DNA of 45,876 nucleotides, taken from Paraglaciecola polaris LMG 21857 (GTDB lineage Bacteria; Pseudomonadota; Gammaproteobacteria; Enterobacterales; Alteromonadaceae). Location: NCBI RefSeq assembly GCF_000315055.1, contig NZ_BAER01000059.1, positions 1 to 45,876 on the forward strand, written 5' to 3'. Below, one piece after another: positions 33,966-42,567 of this stretch (positions within the stretch are counted from its first letter, which is position 1; each line of letters starts with the position of its first letter). The translations under genes were made by a program, and so were the position numbers. The notes beneath the pieces are model-generated. The model saw only the letters and a program-made list of their open reading frames with translations, searched no databases and was not told where the DNA came from.

Positions 33966-36455
33966 TTAAAATGCGTAGCTAACGCCACCACCGTAAGTTG
34001 CTGGTGCACCCACTAAACGAGCACCGCCATTTAACTCCAAAAAGTACACCTCATCAGTGATATTACGACCATAGGCATATATATTTAAACCGCTTGCAAA
34101 CGTCACGTCGACGCGAACACCCAACAAACCATATGAGGGGGCGGTATTGCCATCGCCCGCGTTCAAGCGATTAGACTCTTCACCATGGTAGCTATAGTTG
34201 ATGCGAGCATTTAGCTGGGTGTTATTTGCCAGTGAAATTTGATAGTTCAGAGCAGCAGTTTGACTCCATTCTGGTGAGCCGGGTAATGGGTCACCAATCG
34301 TACTGATGACATCATTTACTCGGTTTGAACTGAATTCGGTGATCTCAGTATCCAAATAGGTACCCGCTGTATTGAAAGTTACTTTATGCTCGTTCGCTTC
34401 AAACAAAGTAACTGCAATTGAGGCTTCAGCACCGCGGACTGTGGCTTCACCAACGTTAGTCCTGCCATTGGTATCGTTCGATAGGCGCGCTGTGGCCTGT
34501 AATTCTTCAAAGTCATAAGAGAACACATCAAAGGTAATGTTGATAATGTCTGTTACATAGCGAGCGCCGGCTTCATAGGCAAGTACTTCTTCCGACTCGA
34601 AGGGTTGGGTTTCTTCTTCAGAGAATATCGATGTACCATCGAAACCGCCGCCACGATAGGCTGTGCTCACAGAGGCGAAAACGTTGAGATTGTCACTAAT
34701 GAAATACTGAATAGCCAATTTGCCAGATACGTTGCTGTCATCAAACTCACGATCCCATGAGAAGTTGGCGTCTGTTTTAAAGGTTTCTTCAAATACGGAT
34801 AATCCCCATGGATCGGCATCAATATTTTCACCGCGGAATTTCGCATTGTCTTTGGTGTAGCGCAGGCCACCGCTTATCACTAAGTCGTTAGACACATTCC
34901 AATCTATATTAGCAAACGTAGCGAAACTATTACGTCGTTGATTATAGGGTGAACTGTACTGAGACAATACTGCATAGCTTGTCCAGTTACTGGTGAAATC
35001 CACTGAGTCATTGATAAAAAATGCGCCTGCTATCCAGTCAAATTCACCGCCGGTTGCGTCACTCAAGCGAATTTCTAACGATGTTTGGTCAAGCTCATCG
35101 TCAAAGTTGTATTGGTAGCGAGGAAATGATGTGCCGTCTCCGTTACCGCTGACATTGCGCTCACTATTTTGTAATGCGAACAGTACATCAAGGTTTAAGC
35201 CTGATTGTAATTGGCGGTTAAAGTCCCCTGAAAATCCGCTCACATCGATTTCATGTGAGTAGTATTCGCTGGTGTAAAAATCGTAAGGGTCGTTACCTTC
35301 ACCTGCGTTGAGCGAGGGGTTGTCGTCTTCAAAAGCAATACGGTCATACTGACGGGTATCGCCTCGATCTTGACTCGTAAAATAATGCAATGTCAGTGAG
35401 GTTACATCATCGAAGTCATAAACGGCAGTGCCACGAAAGGCGAATAAGTCCGCGTCACCAAAGCCGTCTCGCTCGCCTGGGTCAGCAACTGGTGGTACAA
35501 CACCTTCTGTACCTTCAGGGACGAACCCTGCGAAATTGCCTGCGCCTTTACCATCCATAAAGCCGCCGCCCTGTTCCATTAATACGGCTACGCGTACTCC
35601 TAAGTTTTCTGAAACTTTGCCGCCAACCGCTGCTGTGCCTGAAACAAAGTCGTATGAGCCGTATTCGATATCTGCATAGCCGTTTAACTCATCACCTGGG
35701 GCACGTGTGATGGCATTAATTGCCCCAGCTGTGGTGTTGCGCCCGTAAAGGGTGCCTTGTGGACCTTTGAGTACTTCAATACGCTCTAAATCAAAAAGAG
35801 GCATGCTTAAATAAGCGTTAGATGTTTGGTAAATGCCATCAATATGTAGCGCAACAGAAGGGTTGCCGTTTGGCTTGTAATCATCCGCCCCGCCTATACC
35901 GCGAATAGTAATAAAGCTATTTTCAGGTCCGCCAAATGCCGAGTTAATTGAAATACCGGAAAGACTATCAATTAAGTCTGTGAAATCTGTCACGCCTTGG
36001 GCTTTCAACTCATCCCCGCCTAATACTGAGATTGCTACTGGAGCGTCTTGTAAGCTGCTATCGCGTTTTAGTGCTGTGACCACAACTTCGTCCATTGGCG
36101 CTTGATAAGTCGTGGCGCCTTTACCTTGAACCTGTTTTTTCTTGGCGGCTTTTTTAATCACAATAGCACCGCTTGGCTCCTGATGAGCCTGTAAACCGCT
36201 GCCTTGCAATAATTGTTTTACTGCATTAATGACCGACAAGTTACCTGCTGTGGCCTTGGCTTGCTTGTTACTAACTAAGCGACTGGGGGCAATAATAACG
36301 CTCCCCGTTTGCTCTGAAAGTTGATTCAAAGCCTGTCCGAGAGGTTGAACAGCAATATTCACCTCATTTTGTTTGGCCAATACTTGGTGAGACGCTAAAG
36401 CAGCGAGTGCGGTGCCAAATAAAGCAAATTTAATCGAGCGGCTAAGGATTTTCAT
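33966..36455 (-). CDS. TonB-dependent receptor with N-terminal STN signalling domain
   Basis: An 829-residue receptor of the FecA-like signalling class. The signal peptide ends ASHQVLA. Residues about 30-95 are the STN (secretin/TonB short N-terminal) domain: NIAVQPLGQALNQLSEQTGSVIIAPSRLVSN. It is followed by a Lys-rich linker, the TonB-box-like DEVVVTALKRD, the plug (NSFITIRGIGGADDYKPNGNPSVALHIDG, GPQGTLYGRNTTAGAINAI) and a barrel ending in GGGVSYAF. I start at 36455 with GGAAG as ribosome site. The frame extends to 36503 without support. It lies downstream of the FecR and sigma genes on the same strand, so it is probably both their target and the ligand sensor. The ligand is unknown. Confidence 0.93.
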   Translation of the reverse strand: MKILSRSIKFALFGTALAALASHQVLAKQNEVNIAVQPLGQALNQLSEQTGSVIIAPSRLVSNKQAKATAGNLSVINAVKQLLQGSGLQAHQEPSGAIVIKKAAKKKQVQGKGATTYQAPMDEVVVTALKRDSSLQDAPVAISVLGGDELKAQGVTDFTDLIDSLSGISINSAFGGPENSFITIRGIGGADDYKPNGNPSVALHIDGIYQTSNAYLSMPLFDLERIEVLKGPQGTLYGRNTTAGAINAITRAPGDELNGYADIEYGSYDFVSGTAAVGGKVSENLGVRVAVLMEQGGGFMDGKGAGNFAGFVPEGTEGVVPPVADPGERDGFGDADLFAFRGTAVYDFDDVTSLTLHYFTSQDRGDTRQYDRIAFEDDNPSLNAGEGNDPYDFYTSEYYSHEIDVSGFSGDFNRQLQSGLNLDVLFALQNSERNVSGNGDGTSFPRYQYNFDDELDQTSLEIRLSDATGGEFDWIAGAFFINDSVDFTSNWTSYAVLSQYSSPYNQRRNSFATFANIDWNVSNDLVISGGLRYTKDNAKFRGENIDADPWGLSVFEETFKTDANFSWDREFDDSNVSGKLAIQYFISDNLNVFASVSTAYRGGGFDGTSIFSEEETQPFESEEVLAYEAGARYVTDIINITFDVFSYDFEELQATARLSNDTNGRTNVGEATVRGAEASIAVTLFEANEHKVTFNTAGTYLDTEITEFSSNRVNDVISTIGDPLPGSPEWSQTAALNYQISLANNTQLNARINYSYHGEESNRLNAGDGNTAPSYGLLGVRVDVTFASGLNIYAYGRNITDEVYFLELNGGARLVGAPATYGGGVSYAF

Positions 36456-36596
36456 GATGTATCTTCCAATTAATTTATGAGGGTTCGTTACAAGAGTCAT
36501 CACGACGATTTATTTTTCAACTTAAGTGCTTGTTTCATAAAAACTTCACACAATGGGTGGTTATTTATCCATTTTTTAATCGCTAGGGCTAAAGTG

Positions 36597-36620
36597 GGCC
36601 AGCAAGGTTTATTGCTGGCC
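36597..36620 (-). terminator. Hairpin after the FecR-type gene
   Basis: GGCCAGCAA (36597-36605), loop GGTTTA, TTGCTGGCC (36612-36620), 9 bases after the FecR stop codon on the minus strand. The stem is strong, but there is little U-tract after it, so it may be an attenuator between the regulatory genes and the receptor gene. Confidence 0.55.
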
Positions 36621-36629
36621 GTAAATGCG

Positions 36630-37697
36630 TTATTCCTTGGTTAAAATACTGCGAGTATCTTCATGAGTGAGCCTTATGGAATAGGCTGATGCGAGCGCTG
36701 CTAACATGGGTTCGATTTGTGCAAAAGTAAGTGATGCGGTGATAGGCAATTCTTTGATACTTTCATCCAATATAACAACGGGTTTTTTCACGTAGCGATT
36801 GATATCCATAATCACATTTTTAAGTGCCACGTTATCGTAAATCAACCGTTCATTGAGCCAAGCGAATTCCGTTTCTGGATTGAACTGAGTGATTGGTGAG
36901 ATAAAACCACCATTAATATCAGCTCGTAATTGTTCGTTCGGCCTTAGCTGTAAAATGTGTTCACTTTGGTCTTCTTGCTCAGGTAAATCTGCAACGTCAA
37001 CTAAGCCCCTTTTCACTGATACTTTTAAACTATTATTTAGACTACGCTTGACTTCAAAAGCCGTGCCACGCACACGCACTTCTGTGTGCTGAGCTGTCAC
37101 AGTGAATACACGACTTGGGTCGTGAGTCACATCAAAGTAAGCACTGCCTTTACGTAAGTTGACGCGTCTCTCGTTTCGGTTGATAACCACAAGAATGCTT
37201 GAGTTCCCTGCAAGGGTTACGTCGGTCCCGTCGTTTAAAGTTATATGGCGATTTTCCCCGATTGAAGAGGTAAATGCAGTCGGTGGTTGAGTGATTTCAA
37301 GGCTATTGGTGGTTGTGAAAACACCGTTGACGACCAATAACGCAATGCTTGCGGCCATCGCTGCAAGCATGGAAGCCGACGTTATTAATCTGCTTTTTGA
37401 TCTTGTAAAAGTTGAAGGCTCGGAATTTTGTGAGGCATGTTGTTCTATCCATCGTACAGCTGAATCCGTCATACCTAGAGTTTGCCATACCTTTTGGCTT
37501 TGGCTAAAGGCATGTCTGTTTTCCTCATTGTGATTCAGCCATGTAATAAATTCATCGCGTTTTGTTGCGCAGGTATGCCCTGAATACAAATAGGTTAACC
37601 ATTCTCTGGCCTCAATTTGTTGAATGCTGGAGGCTGATTTGTTACTTTCAAGTGTGGTTGAGGGGCTATCTGTAGCGTCTTTTTCTTGAATATTCAT
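36630..37697 (-). CDS. FecR-type anti-sigma/sigma-regulator
   Basis: A 355-residue inner-membrane sigma regulator. Residues about 28-75 are the cytoplasmic DUF4880-like domain (EAREWLTYLYSGHTCATKRDEFITWL). One transmembrane helix is at about 104-126 (TSASMLAAMAASIALLVVNGVF). Residues 145-235 form the FecR domain (HITLNDGTDVTLAGNSSILVV, RGTAFEVKRSLNNSLKVSVKRGLVDV), and the C-terminus is a short STN-like/DUF4974 unit (VALKNVIMDINRYVKKPVVI). It keeps the ECF sigma factor in check and relays the receptor signal. Its ATG overlaps the sigma stop codon (ATGA at 37694-37697). Confidence 0.93.
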   Translation of the reverse strand: MNIQEKDATDSPSTTLESNKSASSIQQIEAREWLTYLYSGHTCATKRDEFITWLNHNEENRHAFSQSQKVWQTLGMTDSAVRWIEQHASQNSEPSTFTRSKSRLITSASMLAAMAASIALLVVNGVFTTTNSLEITQPPTAFTSSIGENRHITLNDGTDVTLAGNSSILVVINRNERRVNLRKGSAYFDVTHDPSRVFTVTAQHTEVRVRGTAFEVKRSLNNSLKVSVKRGLVDVADLPEQEDQSEHILQLRPNEQLRADINGGFISPITQFNPETEFAWLNERLIYDNVALKNVIMDINRYVKKPVVILDESIKELPITASLTFAQIEPMLAALASAYSIRLTHEDTRSILTKE

Positions 37698-38368
37698 TGT
37701 TTGTGCTCCCTGGCGATTTTATTCGAGGGAATGTTATTGGGCTGCTCGCTATTGCGGATGTGATGTTCCTGCTCATCAAAGGATTCCAAGACCGCCATTG
37801 CCCCATTTAGCTGCCGGCAAATGTCAGCGACACTCCAGCCTGTATCAGCGGAAATTTGGGAGTATGTTTGGCCCTTGATACGGGCGCGCATTAGAATTTC
37901 ACGTTGTTTTTCGCTAAGCTGTTCAGTGCCTTTTTGAATAGCGGCTATGCGCTGTTTACCCTGTAAAATAGTTTCCGGGCATATTTCATTAAATTGGCCC
38001 TCAGTTAGCTGAATTTGCTCGGCGATGAACTCACGAGCTTTGCATAATCTACCAATCGATTTGAGGGTGATATTGATGGCGATTTTGATGATGTACGCTT
38101 TAGGGTCTTCTATCTTGTCCAGGTTTGGCATTTGAGCGAATCGGCTAAAAGCTTCTTGGACCACATCTTCTGGCTCCGGTGGACCAGAGCCATAACAATT
38201 GCGCAATATTCGACAAACGTCTCGCCAATGTGCACGAAACAGGCTATCGATGGCGCTTTGCTCATTTATTTTACGTGAATTAAATGTCGACGGCGATAAC
38301 GCAGAGGACTGTGGCTTTAAATAAGAATTGAGGAAAAAAAGTGGGGCTTTTTGTAAAGCTTTACTCAT
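37694..38368 (-). CDS. ECF sigma factor, FecI-like
   Basis: A 224-residue sigma-70 family factor. Region 2 spans about residues 40-105 (SLFRAHWRDVCRILRNCYG, EPEDVVQEAFSRFAQ, DPKAYIIKIAINI). Region 4 spans about 150-195 (LSEKQREILMRARIKGQTYSQISADTGWSVADICRQL). The first 35 residues and the last 25 are extensions not found in compact FecI proteins. It is the first gene of a sigma/anti-sigma pair whose probable target is the STN receptor at 33966. There is no strong ribosome site before the ATG, but no better in-frame start is visible. Confidence 0.9.
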   Translation of the reverse strand: MSKALQKAPLFFLNSYLKPQSSALSPSTFNSRKINEQSAIDSLFRAHWRDVCRILRNCYGSGPPEPEDVVQEAFSRFAQMPNLDKIEDPKAYIIKIAINITLKSIGRLCKAREFIAEQIQLTEGQFNEICPETILQGKQRIAAIQKGTEQLSEKQREILMRARIKGQTYSQISADTGWSVADICRQLNGAMAVLESFDEQEHHIRNSEQPNNIPSNKIAREHKQ

Positions 38369-38530
38369 TACTTAGGCTCTATCACACTAACACGCGGGGA
38401 TATTAGCGACTAAATAAAACAAGAAAATGACAGTTTGGCGCTTTTAGGTAATCTTCATTAAAACGTCATATTTTGTTTTCAGAGCGATAAATGACCTCTA
38501 ACCTATTTAAATAATAAAAAGTTGTCACAA

Positions 38531-38554
38531 AAAAAGCCGGCGAACCGGCTTTTT
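38531..38554 (-). terminator. CGAA-loop terminator of the first PEP-CTERM paralogue
   Basis: AAAAAGCCGG (38531-38540), loop CGAA, CCGGCTTTTT (38545-38554), with a further A run upstream that becomes a U-tract on the minus strand. Confidence 0.92.
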
Positions 38555-38582
38555 CAAGTACTCATGATGTGCTGGAAAACGT

Positions 38583-39422
38583 TTATTTTCTGAAGCGTTT
38601 GCCCACCCCTAACCCCAATAAACCTAATCCTAAAATGGCAAGACTAGTTGGTTCTGGTACGTCGCGTTTGTCTAAACCAACCACTATGTTGTCGAACTCT
38701 CCCGCTATGCCCGAAGATACCACTCGCAAACGGTTAAAAGCTTCACTGGCATTAAAGGCTATATTCACATAAACATTTGATGAATCTGCCGCTTGATTAC
38801 CTGATGTACCATTCAATTGACTCAATAACTCAGCGCCGGTAATACTATTTACCAGCACATCATTAGCGTAAAACTCAAATGAGTTGTACGTGTCCACTGA
38901 ACCCCAGTAAAAACCGAGATAGTTAACGCTCGATCCCGCTAACGAGGGTATTGTTGAGCCTATGTTAGCCAAAAAATTGGTGTAATCAATGTCCACATAG
39001 CTATCGGTACCCACAGTTGAAGGCGTGGTATAGGCATAACATGTACTGTCACCAGCGGGAGCTGCCGCGATGTTTTTCGATGAGCCTTTACGAACATTCA
39101 ACACTGATGGGTCGCTTGTGGTGATGTCCAGCGGTGAGTTAATGGCACAACCATTTGATAAGCCTGCAACGTTATAGCTTTCGTCCTGAGTTAAGGGTAA
39201 GCCGCCGATAGCGGTCGCCTTATCGAAGGTTTCAACGAAAAAGCCGTCGTTAAGAGAGTTAATGGTGTTATTCGCATTGACGTTAAGGCTAGTTTTACCT
39301 GAACCGTCAGTGGCTGCTTGGCCGCCAAATGTTATGGTCGCGGCGATTGCTGACTGACCCATCGCTAACGTTAACATTGAAAGTGTGAATAAGTATTTTG
39401 TGTTTCCGAGTAAGGTTTTCAT
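38583..39422 (-). CDS. PEP-CTERM sorting domain protein (Cys-containing paralogue A)
   Basis: A 279-residue exported protein. The signal peptide ends near GQSAIAA. The mature protein begins TITFGGQAATDGSGKTSLNVN and includes GFFVETFDKATA, NGCAINSPL and STCYAYTTP (two conserved Cys that could form a disulfide). Then come VDIDYTNFLANIGS, NYLGFYWGSVDTYNSFEFY (a lectin-like or DUF642-like beta-sandwich feel, not certain) and GIAGEFDNIVVGL. It ends with a canonical sorting tail VPEPTSLAILGLGLLGLGVGKRFRK. GGAG precedes the ATG at 39422. About two thirds of positions match the paralogue at 39928 by eye. Confidence 0.87.
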   Translation of the reverse strand: MKTLLGNTKYLFTLSMLTLAMGQSAIAATITFGGQAATDGSGKTSLNVNANNTINSLNDGFFVETFDKATAIGGLPLTQDESYNVAGLSNGCAINSPLDITTSDPSVLNVRKGSSKNIAAAPAGDSTCYAYTTPSTVGTDSYVDIDYTNFLANIGSTIPSLAGSSVNYLGFYWGSVDTYNSFEFYANDVLVNSITGAELLSQLNGTSGNQAADSSNVYVNIAFNASEAFNRLRVVSSGIAGEFDNIVVGLDKRDVPEPTSLAILGLGLLGLGVGKRFRK

Positions 39423-39442
39423 TTTGTAACTCCGTTAAGCTG

Positions 39443-39460
39443 CTACATCTACATCTACAT
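39443..39460 (-). repeat. Triple CTACAT hexamer repeat in the 5' leader of paralogue A
   Basis: Three perfect tandem copies at 39443-39448, 39449-39454 and 39455-39460. On the coding (minus) strand this reads ATGTAG three times, i.e. a start codon directly followed by a stop codon, about 20-40 bases upstream of the real ATG. Confidence 0.8.
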
Positions 39461-39887
39461 ATACTGCTACCATTTATATTTGCATAAGTTGTGCCAATAT
39501 AAATAATGTCTATATATCATGATATTAGTTTAGAGTAGGTAAAATAACGCACCGAATGCGTAAAAATAGATGACGTTTTCGCACAAAAAATACCCACGCA
39601 GTGTAAAAAATTCCGAATAACGAAACGCCGCCTTACATAGCGTAATTTTGAGGTATTCAAATCTTGTGGTGCCTAATAAGATTAGTTGGCTGACAGTAGG
39701 GGATATTCACGGCCATTTATGCAGTGTATTGGTACATTTGAACGCGCCAATTGAATCAGCTTGATTGTTTTTAGACATTAATGAATGGATGTCTTAATAG
39801 TAAAGGCTTTGGTGGGGTAATTAATAAATACATGCTAAATGACCGTGCCGTTTCATTTGCCATTTACGCTTGAAAAATAAGCAAAAA

Positions 39888-39909
39888 AAAAGTCGGCGAA
39901 CCGACTTTT
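39888..39909 (-). terminator. CGAA-loop terminator of the second PEP-CTERM paralogue
   Basis: AAAAGTCGG (39888-39896), loop CGAA, CCGACTTTT (39901-39909), preceded by further A residues that form a U-tract on the minus strand. It is nearly the same as the terminator of paralogue A. Confidence 0.92.
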
Positions 39910-39927
39910 ATTTCAAAAATAAACGAT

Positions 39928-40767
39928 TTATTTTTGCAATTTTTTACGTAATGCTAAGCCCATTAATCCCAAACCTAAGAATGCTAAACCAGTTGGTGCT
40001 GGCACATCACGCTTTGTTAATCCAACAACAATGTTATCGAACTCACCCGCTATACCAGAAGAAACCACGCGCAGTCGATTGAATGCTTCATCAATTGTGA
40101 AATCAATATTCACATAAACATTTGATTTGTCGGATTCTTTATCACCTTCAACACCGCCAAGTAAGTTTAATATTTCTTCACCAGCAATGCTTTTTACTAA
40201 CGTATTATCTGAGTAAAACTCGAATGTGTTGTATGTATCAATTGAACCCCAATAGAAACCTAAATAGTCGATACTTGAACCGGCTAAAGACGCTTCGATA
40301 CTTCCTATGTTGGTTAAGAAGTCAGTGTAATCAATATCTACAAAACTTGGTGTGTCTACAGTGTCTGGAGTTGTGTACGCGTAACAAGTGTCATTACCGG
40401 CAGGTGCCGCTGCAACATTTCTCTCCGAACCGGAACGAACATTTAACACGTTGGTTGCACTAGGCTGAACGAGTAAAGGTGAGTTTATAGCACAACCAGT
40501 GGATTTGTCTGTTACATTGTAACTTGTGTCATTTGCAGAAGGTAAACCTGGGATGGCAGTAGCCACATCGAAGGTTTCAACAAAAAAACCATCGCTGATA
40601 GTATTAATTGTATTATTTGAGTTTACGTTAACACTTGTTTTACCTGAATCATCAGTGGCTGCTTGGCCGCCAAAAGTTATAGTCGCTGCACTAATCTGTT
40701 GTGATGCGGTCAATGCTACTAAAGCAGCGGCGGATAAAAACTTAGCTTTTTTAAATAAACGTGTCAT
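39928..40767 (-). CDS. PEP-CTERM sorting domain protein (Cys-containing paralogue B)
   Basis: A 279-residue protein of exactly the same length as paralogue A, with the same order of blocks: TITFGGQAATDDSGKTSVNVN, GFFVETFDVATA, TGCAINSPL, TCYAYTTP, YLGFYWGSIDTYNTFEFY, GIAGEFDNIVVGLTKRDV. The sorting tail is VPAPTGLAFLGLGLMGLALRKKLQK, so Glu of PEP is replaced by Ala. The signal peptide ends near SQQISAA. It has a strong AAAGGAG ribosome site, better than that of paralogue A. It has its own leader and terminator, so the two are separate transcripts. Function unknown; probably exosortase-processed matrix or surface protein. Confidence 0.87.
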   Translation of the reverse strand: MTRLFKKAKFLSAAALVALTASQQISAATITFGGQAATDDSGKTSVNVNSNNTINTISDGFFVETFDVATAIPGLPSANDTSYNVTDKSTGCAINSPLLVQPSATNVLNVRSGSERNVAAAPAGNDTCYAYTTPDTVDTPSFVDIDYTDFLTNIGSIEASLAGSSIDYLGFYWGSIDTYNTFEFYSDNTLVKSIAGEEILNLLGGVEGDKESDKSNVYVNIDFTIDEAFNRLRVVSSGIAGEFDNIVVGLTKRDVPAPTGLAFLGLGLMGLALRKKLQK

Positions 40768-41044
40768 AGGTTACTCCTTTACGACGACCTAACTGCAAAC
40801 TTGTTATTGTAATTATTGATAAAGCACTAATTAAGCCAACTTTGATTAATTCTTTAATTTCAGTGCCTTACCTTTAAAGTTGATTGGCATCGGAACAGTA
40901 GTGTAAAAAAAGTGGACGTTATTTAAACGCATTGTTTCAATGCGCAGACGCTTTATAAGGTTGCTTATTATAGCTGTGGTTAAGTTTTAATCAATGTTGT
41001 TTTTTTCTTTGGTATATAAACGGTTGTAATTATCAGTTTTATGC

Positions 41045-41443
41045 TTATTGTTCAAACGCAAATGGCAGTATATCGTTCATGGTAAGCGTTTTAATTTCAC
41101 CTTCGCTGGTAGCCATATGTACTAAGGTGTCTTTACTGGCGAACTCGAAAATACGTTGTCGACAACCACCGCAGGGGGAACAAAAATGTTCATTTGGACT
41201 GGCAATGAGGATTTCCCGTACTTGCCGTGCCCCGCCAGCTACCATAGCAGCAAGCGCGTTACCTTCGGCGCATTGACCAAGTGGAAAAGACACATTCTCT
41301 ACGTTACAGCCCGTGTATGTGTTTCCGTCTTCCGCGACTAATGCCGACCCGACCCTGTAATCAGAATAAGGAGCATGAGCTTTGGCTTGAACATCCAAAG
41401 CGGCGTTGAATAATATTTGTAAATCAGTTTGTTGCTTGTTCAA
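41045..41443 (-). CDS. cdd: Cytidine deaminase
   Basis: A 132-residue homotetrameric-type cytidine deaminase, converting cytidine and deoxycytidine to uridine forms in pyrimidine salvage. The N-terminal substrate site is HAPYSDYRVGSALV, GCNVEN follows, zinc ligand and catalytic Glu are C58/E60 in GQCAEGNAL, and the other zinc ligands are C91 and C94 in SPCGGCRQ. The length matches the short (Bacillus/human-type) class rather than the 294-residue E. coli enzyme. It is a single gene. Confidence 0.95.
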   Translation of the reverse strand: MNKQQTDLQILFNAALDVQAKAHAPYSDYRVGSALVAEDGNTYTGCNVENVSFPLGQCAEGNALAAMVAGGARQVREILIASPNEHFCSPCGGCRQRIFEFASKDTLVHMATSEGEIKTLTMNDILPFAFEQ

Positions 41444-41643
41444 AATGGTTTCACTTGTTTTTGTGCTAGCCAGTTAGTGTGCATTATTTTTACAACTTGA
41501 TACAGTAGATTGCAATTTTCGACCCGTGGTTGTCTTTACATTTATCGCTAAATACGCCACTCTGCTTTTTTATTTACTATCAATTTTCTGGCTGATTTTG
41601 CTTTTTATCGCCATCAATTTTAGGTCAAGCGTCGCACATTCTT

Positions 41644-42540
41644 ATGCAAAATAAATTTTTCTCACTGATATTGTTAGGATTCTTGCTAGGCGGATGTGCC
41701 AGTGATAATCAATTACAGGGTAGTCAGGCGCAAATGAGTAACTTATTACTCGCGGAACCTGCACCTATGAGTGTACGTTCGCAAATGGCTATTGCGCGCT
41801 ACAGCCAAATTTTAGCTAAAGCCCCATTAGAAGAACATGAGCGTGCGGAGCTACTTCATCAGCGTGGCATGTTGTATGACAGCGTGGGCTTGGCAGGGTT
41901 GGCTCAGTACGACTTTGATCACGCCATACGTTTAAAGCCCGACATGGCGGAAGCCTATAATTCATTAGGTGTGCATTACACACAGCAGATGAATTTTATT
42001 CAAGCTTATGAAGCGTTCGATGCCACGTTGGACATTAATCCTGAATACGAGTTTGCATTTCTGAATCGCGGTATTGCACTTTATTATGGCGGTCGTCCTG
42101 ATTTAGCCGTCAATGATTTCGGTGAGTTCTATCGTAAAGATCAATCAGACCCTTATCGAGCACTTTGGTCATTTATTGCTCACAGTGAGCTTGACCAAAC
42201 TGAAGCGTTAATGACGTTAAGCAAGAATCGAGAGAGTCTAGATAACGACAATTGGGCGACCCATTTGGTTGACCTTTATTTAGGCCGAATTGACGAGCAG
42301 GCATTATTAAATGGCCTTATTCAAGGTGTAACTAGCCAGCAAGAGCTCACTGACCGTCTATGTGAAGCCTATTTTTACCTTGGTAAATATAATTCGGCTC
42401 AAGGCAATCGTGGAGTTGCTTCGAACTATTTTAAGTTAGCACTTAGCACAAATGTCTTTGAGTATGTTGAGCATCGATACGCTCGTTTAGAACTAGATAT
42501 GTTAAGAGATCAAGCTGTCGCTGAAAGTGAAGCTCCTTAA
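41644..42540 (+). CDS. nlpI: Lipoprotein NlpI (TPR)
   Basis: A 298-residue outer-membrane lipoprotein. Lipobox LLGGC places the lipidated Cys at 18. Tetratricopeptide repeats cover most of the rest (AELLHQRGMLYDSVGLAGLAQYDFDHAIRLKPDMAEAYNSLG, then QAYEAFDATLDINPEYEFAFLNRG). Length and order agree with E. coli NlpI (294). In E. coli NlpI is an adaptor for the Prc protease and a scaffold for peptidoglycan enzymes. The next gene, 27 bases downstream, encodes a putative zinc peptidase. Confidence 0.93.
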   Translation: MQNKFFSLILLGFLLGGCASDNQLQGSQAQMSNLLLAEPAPMSVRSQMAIARYSQILAKAPLEEHERAELLHQRGMLYDSVGLAGLAQYDFDHAIRLKPDMAEAYNSLGVHYTQQMNFIQAYEAFDATLDINPEYEFAFLNRGIALYYGGRPDLAVNDFGEFYRKDQSDPYRALWSFIAHSELDQTEALMTLSKNRESLDNDNWATHLVDLYLGRIDEQALLNGLIQGVTSQQELTDRLCEAYFYLGKYNSAQGNRGVASNYFKLALSTNVFEYVEHRYARLELDMLRDQAVAESEAP

Positions 42541-42567
42541 GGCGGCAGTGCTTTTGAGCCGCGCAAG

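Larger units (their letters stand above)
39423..39927. other. Gene-free spacer between two PEP-CTERM paralogues
   Basis: It holds a triple CTACAT repeat just before paralogue A (39443-39460), a short frame at 39666-39764 that encodes a GDIHGHL-like peptide, and the terminator of paralogue B (39888-39909). I see no convincing gene. Confidence 0.55.
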
